Assembly: GCF_000733935.1 (NCBI RefSeq)
Contig: NZ_JPON01000001.1
Coordinates: 3,918,623 to 3,982,622, forward strand
DNA: 64,000 nucleotides
Direction: 5' to 3'
From: Methylomarinum vadi
GTDB lineage: Bacteria > Pseudomonadota > Gammaproteobacteria > Methylococcales > Methylomonadaceae
The notes below the pieces were generated by a model. It saw only the letters and a program-made list of their open reading frames with translations, made no database searches and was not told the origin of the DNA. Position 1 is the first letter of the stretch. The number at the start of each line of letters is the position of its first letter. Positions 52,748-58,852 of this stretch are shown here, piece after piece. A program made the translations under genes and the position numbers.

Positions 52748-52985
52748 ACTTAATCAACTTATATAAAGAATCGCCGAGCGTAGCCGAATGAAGCAATGGC
52801 TTGAAGTTTTCGACAGTCATCAATGCCGCAATTGATTTATCGTCTTGTTCCGTTATGTCAACCTGCCGCCCGCTCAAGATTGAGATTGTTGGCATGAAGT
52901 ACGCGATTTTACCGGCTTCGAAATGTAGCCGTACATGGTAGCGGCTTCTAACAGGTGGAAGAAGGGGCGTGCAGGTGTTGAACAT
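52737..52985 (-). CDS. Small hypothetical protein coupled to the protoglobin gene
   Basis: An 82-residue protein with no recognised family. The start shares a base with the protoglobin stop (TGATG), and the end overlaps the kinase start by 11 bp, so it is held in the operon by overlaps on both sides. The N-terminal half is basic and strand-like, the C-terminal half helical. The packing supports a real gene; expression has not been shown. Confidence 0.6.
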   Translation of the reverse strand: MFNTCTPLLPPVRSRYHVRLHFEAGKIAYFMPTISILSGRQVDITEQDDKSIAALMTVENFKPLLHSATLGDSLYKLIKYVR

Positions 52986-53560
52986 CAGGCTCTCTTGGCT
53001 ATCAGACCGTCAATTTGCAGATTCACCATTCTGTCTATCAATTTATTATTGAAACCGGTCGCTTGCTCAATCGCTTGAACATAATTCGACAAAAAGCTTT
53101 CCGCCGTTAAAGCCTGAATGGTGGCGGCCAACCTTTCGAAGGCCACCATGAGTGTATCCAGATCCGGTTGGTTTAGATGTTCCTTGAGCAAACTGCGTAA
53201 TGCGGTCAATATCCAGCCCCACATCGAGATCATCATCGGGTTACTGACTTTTTGCTTGATATGAACTAAGCCGACGAATACTTGCCATTCCCAATACGTG
53301 TCGTCAAAGTCACTGGTGATGGTCTTTTGCCACCACGAACGCAAGACGTTTTCTCGCTTGGACCGATCTTCCTGCTGGAGAATTTCCAAGGTTTGTTGAT
53401 GGCTGTAGAGCGTGTCGTAAAAACCTTTGGTTAAATCATCCTCCAATCCCAGCAGCAGTTCTTTGTGTTGTTTGATCAAAGCGGCATCCGTTTGACTAAA
53501 TCGTGTTTCACTCGGCATCGATGCAAAAATTTCCGCCGTAATCTGCTGTATGTCTCTCAT
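52985..53560 (-). CDS. Protoglobin-like single-domain heme sensor
   Basis: A 191-residue helical protein of the globin-coupled-sensor/protoglobin type. FVGLVHIKQKV contains the expected proximal heme ligand H100 (family pattern GLxHxxxxV/I), preceded by a YWEWQ segment and by LTKGFYDTLYSHQQTLEIL at about residue 43. No output domain follows, so it would signal through a partner, most likely the kinase two genes downstream. Heme proteins of this family bind O2, NO or CO. It is the first gene of the operon; two hairpins lie in its leader. Confidence 0.8.
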   Translation of the reverse strand: MRDIQQITAEIFASMPSETRFSQTDAALIKQHKELLLGLEDDLTKGFYDTLYSHQQTLEILQQEDRSKRENVLRSWWQKTITSDFDDTYWEWQVFVGLVHIKQKVSNPMMISMWGWILTALRSLLKEHLNQPDLDTLMVAFERLAATIQALTAESFLSNYVQAIEQATGFNNKLIDRMVNLQIDGLIAKRA

Positions 53561-53917
53561 AGTTAAGTACCTTTATTAGTTTTATCACCCGGCAAAGATG
53601 CCGGCCGGTAGATTTATGACCCTGGCGCTGCCAGCAATTAGTGTGTAGACATTGTTATTCGATGCCATCTTCTCATTGAGTAAATCCGATCTCTTGGCTC
53701 GCGCTTCCGAGTCTTCGCAACCCTTAAGGCAGATGTCGGACATGCCTTATGGTGCTGTAATAATGGTCAATGAAACACCGAGTTCGAGCGAACTCGATGT
53801 TTGAATGCCGTGGCACTTCGGAACCTTGATATCAGTAATCCTTATGGCGCAAGTCTGGTATCGCATGAACGTCATACTCTTGTGAGTGGATTGTTTATGG
53901 TTTGAGGGGTGAAAATG
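53561..53917. other. 357-bp leader/intergenic region of the protoglobin operon
   Basis: No gene is seen. CCGGCA-AAGA-TGCCGG (53589-53604) and a nearby CTGGC-GCT-GCCAG hairpin would lie in the untranslated leader of the minus-strand operon. CGAGTTCG-AG-CGAACTCG (53779-53796) is a perfect palindrome that could be an operator or the terminator of the Roadblock gene. It does not match the c-di-GMP riboswitch consensus I know. Confidence 0.45.
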
Positions 53918-54289
53918 TCATAGGGACTTCAGCCTGATTTTCTCCGCCGCACTGTTAACGGCTCGACTGACATTATCCATTGAAGCGTCCGATTTCACCT
54001 TCATCGTCAGGATGGTTTGATCGCCGGCAACGTTGATCAGCGTGGAGCATTTGCTCCCCTTAATGATGATTTGTCCCAATTCGCCTAAATCTAATTCTTC
54101 GGCGATTCCTTGTCCGAAGGCAAATGCTCCCGCGCACATGGGGCCGACGCGGTCTTCGTTGAAACCCTCGGGCAGCAAAGCGGCCATTGACAGCCCGTCC
54201 GTTGTTACGATTTCCGATGCTTCGATTTCGATATCTGCGGCGCTGTGTTTCAATTGGTTCATGATCGATTTTAGTATTTCCAAGTACAT
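53918..54289 (-). CDS. Roadblock/LC7 domain protein
   Basis: A 123-residue single-domain protein. IEIEASEIVTTDGLSMAALLP, DRVGPMCAGAFAFGQGIAEEL and LGQIIIKGSKCSTLINVAGD (shown in part) fit the Roadblock/LC7 (MglB-like) fold, which forms dimers and often regulates small GTPases or works in chemosensory and motility systems. No MglA-type GTPase is in the window. The closeness to the gas-sensor operon on the same strand suggests a functional link, which is inference. Confidence 0.8.
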   Translation of the reverse strand: MYLEILKSIMNQLKHSAADIEIEASEIVTTDGLSMAALLPEGFNEDRVGPMCAGAFAFGQGIAEELDLGELGQIIIKGSKCSTLINVAGDQTILTMKVKSDASMDNVSRAVNSAAEKIRLKSL

Positions 54290-54327
54290 CGTTTGCCCTC
54301 TTTGGTTATGGTTTTAAGTTTGTTTGC

Positions 54328-54354
54328 GGAAACATCCGTTAATGAGATGTTTCC
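54328..54354 (-). promoter_or_regulatory. Hairpin in the leader of the Roadblock gene
   Basis: GGAAACATC and GATGTTTCC form a perfect 9-bp stem with a 9-base loop, about 40 bp ahead of the Roadblock start. It may affect translation or transcript stability. Confidence 0.4.
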
Positions 54355-54407
54355 TCGGCGCATCGACCGCCTTAGCAATCTCCCACGAATGCATTCCTAA
54401 AATTCGG

Positions 54408-54472
54408 CCAAAAAAAAAAGGCACACAGACATCAACTCGAGATACGGGCTCGAAGAGATGTCTGTGTGCCTT
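54408..54472 (-). terminator. Very strong Rho-independent terminator of the candidate sRNA
   Basis: On the minus strand AAGGCACACAGACATC (54472-54457) pairs with GATGTCTGTGTGCCTT (54433-54418), 16 bp without mismatch, followed by a run of T to 54410. The loop holds a small CGAG/CTCG stem. No protein gene ends before it. Confidence 0.9.
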
Positions 54473-54580
54473 CGACTGATTGGCCTGTTATCCAATCCGA
54501 CAAGGTTTGAAACCAGTCCACACTGGTTTCGGTTCGTTGTCCGGTGTTTACGCCGACAACAACCAGAAAGTTTTGATTCG
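54410..54580 (-). ncRNA. Candidate small RNA with GGA motifs and terminator
   Basis: About 170 nt on the minus strand with no coding capacity. A -10-like TATAAA (54592-54587) leads into successive hairpins: GTTGTC/GACAAC, GAAACCAGT/ACTGGTTTC (9 bp, perfect), GATTGG/CCAATC, and a 16-bp terminator with a 10-base T-run. Four GGA triplets occur in or beside the loops (CCGGACA, GTGGACT, TCGGATT, TTGGATA), the kind of site bound by CsrA/RsmA. It could be a CsrB/RsmY-like RNA or another sRNA. The start is estimated. It ends about 120 bp before the Roadblock gene, so it may also be a leader that controls it. Confidence 0.6.
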
Positions 54581-54610
54581 ATTCAATTTATAGCATACTA
54601 AAACACTTGG

Positions 54611-55202
54611 TTAATTATCCATCATAAGGTTTAAACCACCGGCTTTAGCCGGTCAGCTTTAGCTGCGATAATTTGCCCAAGGAGGTGGCGATGGACTATA
54701 GATACGGCAGCCATACGGTTTACCAAATTGAGTATCATTTTGTTTGGGTTACGAAGTATCGTTATAAAGTGCTGAAGGATGAAATAGCCGAACGAGTGAG
54801 AGACTTGGTGCGGCAGACATGCGAAGCCTTTGAGATACGGATTATCAAAGGTGTCGTGAGCAAAGATCATGTGCACATTTTGGTGAGTGCGCCGCCGACT
54901 ATGGCCCCAAGCGAAATCATGAGGCGAATCAAGGGACGAACTTCGAGCTATCTGTTCGAAGAGTTCCCGCACTTGAAAAAGCGATATTGGGGTCGACATT
55001 TTTGAGCCCGCGGTTATTTTTGCGCCACAGTGGGGCAAATGACTGATGAGATGATAAAGCAATATTTGGAGCATCACTTTGAACCTAATCCAAACGATAA
55101 TTTCAAGATGGAGCCCGACTAAGACGCGTCGTTTAGTCGACGCGTATCCGGACTTTCAGTCCGTTATTGGAACCCACCCGCTTGAGCGGGTGGTTGTTTA
55201 GT
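54611..55202 (+). mobile_element. IS200-type insertion sequence, copy 2
   Basis: A 592-bp copy identical to 4287-4878, including both end hairpins (54638-54653 and 55174-55193). The flanks differ from those of copy 1, and the identity begins exactly at TTAA and ends at TTTAGT. It has inserted just upstream of the candidate small RNA promoter. Perfect identity means that the two copies separated recently. Confidence 0.9.
54691..55122 (+). pseudogene. tnpA: IS200-type transposase TnpA, copy 2, same in-frame TGA
   Basis: Same frame, same HUH motif (HVH, residues 60-62) and same TGA at codon 105 (55003-55005) as in copy 1, ahead of the predicted catalytic tyrosine at codon 125. The rest of the frame to the TAA at 55120-55122 is open. 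Confidence 0.88.
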
Positions 55203-55842
55203 GTTACATGCAATAAATGTGACCGCCATGGAAGTTTTCAATCTGCTTTTTTATTAAAAAGGCCGCTAAATTCAAGGAAGTGCTGAATAAATTCGTCCTG
55301 AATTTCTCAGCGTCGTGCGTCCCTGCATTCCAGGAAATACTGAATTAATCACATTTCCTTAACATCGGCAACAGCTATAAACTAGTGCGGTAATGGTATG
55401 CGGCAATTTTTTTGGTCTGTGTTGCCTAATTTAAATCCTTTCTTTTCTATCTCCCGGCGTTTAATGCATTTCAAGCGCAAACCTTCATATAACAGGGCTT
55501 AACGGGCTTTTCGTCAGCTGGCTTATAGGGTTTGTGTTTGCCGTTCAGCTCGGAAGCACACTTATATTGCCTTTTTCAGATAATGTTGTCCGCGTTAATG
55601 GGTTTTTTCCGAGATCGGCAAACAAGTCGGAGCAAGATCGTAGCGAGTAAAACCCTTTCTTTGTTGTTGAAATTAAGGATTTCTGTTATAGATGGAAATT
55701 TTATGTAAGAGAACATGTCTGCAAGAATGAAGGGAGGCTTTGCAGTGAGTTAGCGACGAGGCGTGCGCTTATTTCATTTAGCCATATAAGGGGCTTATGG
55801 TCATAACACTTACATTTTATCGAAGTCTATTTACACAAAATT
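55203..55842. other. 640-bp intergenic region with imperfect 23-bp direct repeats
   Basis: No gene is convincing. ATTCAAGGAAGTGCTGAATA and three more bases (55270-55292) recur at 55327-55349 with four mismatches, 57 bp apart; they may be remnants of an interspersed repeat. The stretch just before the kinase gene (55690-55842) should contain its promoter. The rest holds only short T-runs and weak hairpins. Confidence 0.45.
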
Positions 55843-57447
55843 ATGCAAAACGCAACAACGTTATCAGCCCTTGGCGCAGAAATCATGGTGAGAAATAAAG
55901 TTGAATCGGAATATCGCAACAAAGAAACCCATTTGAGGGCTGTTATCAATGTCAGTCCGACGGCTATCTACATTTTGTCGCCGAGAGAGGATAACGACTC
56001 CCCCTCGTTTTTTACCGACCCGAATTGCCATTTACATCTGGCTTTTATCAGTGCCGCTATCGAAAAAATCACGGGGTTTACGGTTCGGGAATATCTCGTC
56101 GACCCTAAGCTTTGGATGAGTCGGGTGCATCCGGAGGATGTCGCCAACGTGATGGAAAGTTATGGTCTTTGCCAGAGCCAGAATGCCGTTAACAACCAAT
56201 ATCGCTGTCTGCATAAGAATGGCGAGTACCGCTGGCTGCATGAAAGATTGGTCGTACAGAGGGGGAGGAATGGCGAAATCGTGCAAGTAATCGGTTCACT
56301 CATGGATGTCAGCGACATCGTTAAGACGCATGAACAATTGCATATATTGAGTAGCGCGGTGGAACAGAGCCCTTGTCCCATCTTCATTACCAATACCAAA
56401 GGCACCATCGAGTACGCTAACTCCAAACTCTTGGAAATTACCGGCTTCAGCGAACAGGAAGTGTTGGGCCATACGCCAAGGATATTTTCTTCAGGCTGTA
56501 CCGAAGTTTCGATTTATGCCGACCTTTGGAATACTATTACGGCCGGCAAAAAATGGTATGGCACGATACGCAACAAGAAGAAAAACGGACAGCATTTCTG
56601 GGTCAAAGAATCTATTGCTCCGATCAAAAACTGCAACGACGAAACCACCCATTTCGTCGCGATCCAGGAAGATGTCAGCACTATGGTCAATGCGTCGGAA
56701 GAACTCGAACAGCAATTAAAAGACCATACCGAAAAAATCAAGCTGTTGGAACAACAACGCAGCGAGCAACGAAAATCAGTCGCCATTGGCCGCATGGCTG
56801 CCTGGGTGGCGCATGAGATCAATAATCCCTTGGCCGGCATCAAAAACTCCTTTCAATTGTTGAAAAGCGCAATTCCCGACACTCACAAGTTCTTTCGTTA
56901 TGTAGACTTGATCGACAAGGAAATTGACCGGATCAGCCTGATTACCAAGCAGCTTTATTCGTTGTATAAACAGGAAGATGCCCGGGCGCGCGAGTTCGAT
57001 TGCAACATGATGATCGAGGAAATCATCCTATTGAGCACATTGGGAAAAAAACAGGTAAACATCGATCATATCTCGGCGGACAAGACATGTTACGTCAAGT
57101 TGCAAGAGAATTTGGTCCGGCAAATATTGTTCAATTTGATTAAGAATGCGGTCGATCATTCGCCCGGTCAATCGACGATCAAAATAGATGCGCAGAGACG
57201 GAATGCCGAGCTTTATGTCATGATCGAAAACGAAGGAACTTTCATTACCGATGAGCAACTGGAAAAATTATTCGAACCTTTTTATTCCACAAAGTCCGAT
57301 AGCCAGTCGTGCAGTCTTGGACTAGGTCTCACCATCGTCGATAATTTCGTCAAGCTGATGCATGGCGAAATGAAGCTGACGAATAAGATGACCGGCGGGC
57401 TAATCAGCGAATTAACTATCCCTCTTGATTACTATAAAAATAAATGA
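55843..57447 (+). CDS. Soluble PAS-PAS histidine kinase
   Basis: A 534-residue cytoplasmic kinase without membrane helices. PAS1 (about 28-160) ends in RCLHKNGEYRWLHERLV, PAS2 (about 165-285) shows ANSKLLEITGFSEQEVLGH and RNKKKNGQHFWVKESI. A coiled coil leads to the H box AWVAHEINNPLAGI (His about 323), N box FNLIKNAVDHS and LGLGLTIVDNF. Signals could be redox or small molecules through the PAS domains. The regulator gene starts seven bases after its stop. Confidence 0.9.
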   Translation: MQNATTLSALGAEIMVRNKVESEYRNKETHLRAVINVSPTAIYILSPREDNDSPSFFTDPNCHLHLAFISAAIEKITGFTVREYLVDPKLWMSRVHPEDVANVMESYGLCQSQNAVNNQYRCLHKNGEYRWLHERLVVQRGRNGEIVQVIGSLMDVSDIVKTHEQLHILSSAVEQSPCPIFITNTKGTIEYANSKLLEITGFSEQEVLGHTPRIFSSGCTEVSIYADLWNTITAGKKWYGTIRNKKKNGQHFWVKESIAPIKNCNDETTHFVAIQEDVSTMVNASEELEQQLKDHTEKIKLLEQQRSEQRKSVAIGRMAAWVAHEINNPLAGIKNSFQLLKSAIPDTHKFFRYVDLIDKEIDRISLITKQLYSLYKQEDARAREFDCNMMIEEIILLSTLGKKQVNIDHISADKTCYVKLQENLVRQILFNLIKNAVDHSPGQSTIKIDAQRRNAELYVMIENEGTFITDEQLEKLFEPFYSTKSDSQSCSLGLGLTIVDNFVKLMHGEMKLTNKMTGGLISELTIPLDYYKNK

Positions 57448-57454
57448 TTTCATC

Positions 57455-57964
57455 ATGGAAAAGACAGGCAACATTTTAATCGCGGACGACGAGACGACCT
57501 TTCTGGAATCGACTGCCGATTTATTACGTCTCCAAGGCTACAGCTGCCAATGCGCCAGCGATGCACACAAGGCTTTGAGTCTGTTGCAAAGCGAACGTTT
57601 CGATCTGCTGATTGCGGATATCAAGATGCCCGGCAACCATGATTTGGCGTTGATCAAAGAGATTGCCGAACAAGAAGAGTCGATGGCCGTGATTCTAGTG
57701 ACGGGCTATCCTAACGTTCATACGGCCATCGATGCCGTGAATCTTTCGGTGTCGGCCTATCTGGTCAAGCCTTTTGTCTGCGAGGAATTATTCAAGCATG
57801 TCGATAAGGCCATCGGTCAATTCACGGCACCTAGCCGAGCCCGTGCGTTGATCGAAAATAAATGCCGAGAGTTGGAAAACACCTTGCAAACATTTCAGAT
57901 GGAAAGTTCTCGGGCAAAAAATAAATCGTCCTATACCTTGAACGATTTCATGAACAGCAATTAG
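57455..57964 (+). CDS. Single-receiver response regulator with C-terminal helix
   Basis: A 169-residue protein from MEKTGNILIADDETT. The receiver contains the acidic pair, phospho-acceptor D53 or close by in LLIADIKMPG, the threonine in ILVTGYP and the lysine in YLVKPFV. About 45 residues of coiled helix follow, with no DNA-binding domain, so it acts through another protein. The ATG at 57455 is preferred to a TTG ten codons upstream that lies inside the kinase gene. Confidence 0.88.
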   Translation: MEKTGNILIADDETTFLESTADLLRLQGYSCQCASDAHKALSLLQSERFDLLIADIKMPGNHDLALIKEIAEQEESMAVILVTGYPNVHTAIDAVNLSVSAYLVKPFVCEELFKHVDKAIGQFTAPSRARALIENKCRELENTLQTFQMESSRAKNKSSYTLNDFMNSN

Positions 57965-58213
57965 TTGACGATTACCAAATCGGTCATCGATCTACACAGA
58001 AGTTTGAATGCCTTAAAAGATGATAAAAAATTATCCGGAGATGCATGCTTGACGATGGGGTGCCATAGACCGCAGCGTCTGATCGAGGCCTTGCAGGAAA
58101 CAGTCTCTGTCTTGCAGAAAACTAAAAATTCTTTTAAGTCCAGGGAACTGGCCGAATTGAGAAGAAACCTGGAGGCTTTGTTGGCTCATGAAGCTTGGTC
58201 TAAACCATCATAA
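57965..58213 (+). CDS. Small helical protein after the response regulator
   Basis: An 82-residue frame that begins with TTG directly after the regulator's TAG. It is rich in helix formers (LHRSLNALKDD, LIEALQETVSVLQKT, LAELRRNLEALLAHEAW) with two cysteines in ACLTMGCHR. No family is recognised. Adjacency and composition suggest a real third gene of the operon; the unusual start lowers certainty. Confidence 0.5.
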   Translation: MTITKSVIDLHRSLNALKDDKKLSGDACLTMGCHRPQRLIEALQETVSVLQKTKNSFKSRELAELRRNLEALLAHEAWSKPS

Positions 58214-58350
58214 TTGATTTGATATACCACTGTCTTCCCGCTCGATATTCTCGGCTAAATTCCGCTGCGATCGGCATTTCAAGAGGAAAGCCGGACGTAA
58301 TGCCGGCTAACCCATTTTTTTCGACAATCGGTTGAGTCGATTTGGCTCGT

Positions 58351-58749
58351 TTATTCGCTTTTCGGGCCGCTCTCTATGGCCTGCTCTAGGCTTTTTTGGG
58401 TCTCGGTGAGCGCACTTTCGGTTTTTGCCTTTGTTTCCTCGGCTGTGTCGACGACCGATTCGGTCACCGTGTCCATGGTTTGTTTGACTTGCTCCTTCGC
58501 GGCATCCACGCTTTCGCCGATGCTTTCACTGGCGGATTGCGCCGTTTCTGATACCGCCTTTCCGGCTTGCTCGAGCGTTTGCTGAGTGGGAGAAGATGGC
58601 TGCGCCATGGGCGCCGGTGACGGTGCTACCGCTGTTGCGGCCGGTTCGGAACTGGATGCGGATTCCTCGGCTGCCTCTTGTTTTTGGTCGCAGGCGGTCA
58701 ATAAGGCGAGGAGTAGGGTAGATGTCATTAATAGTGCTGTTTTTTTCAT
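58351..58749 (-). CDS. Small lipoprotein with LEA/apolipoprotein-like repeats
   Basis: A 132-residue protein with signal peptide MKKTALLMTSTLLLALLTAC (lipobox LTAC, C20), an Ala/Pro/Ser-rich linker and an amphipathic helical tail of repeated units such as AGKAVSETAQSASESIGESV and DAAKEQVKQTMDTV. Such tails occur in stress and desiccation proteins and in periplasmic spacers. The ATG at 58749 is chosen at the signal peptide. The function is unknown. Confidence 0.8.
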   Translation of the reverse strand: MKKTALLMTSTLLLALLTACDQKQEAAEESASSSEPAATAVAPSPAPMAQPSSPTQQTLEQAGKAVSETAQSASESIGESVDAAKEQVKQTMDTVTESVVDTAEETKAKTESALTETQKSLEQAIESGPKSE

Positions 58750-58852
58750 AATGATGCCTCGATTCGAGTTGATAATGACTTTCACACCAACCATGGTAAA
58801 GTGACATTCTTAAGCTAAGCTGAAGTCAAACGACTTTCGGGCAGGAGGAAAT

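Noticed and set aside
53580-53650. c-di-GMP riboswitch in the leader of the protoglobin operon
   Set aside because: Hairpins are present, but the conserved bases of the GEMM motif that I know do not line up on either strand.
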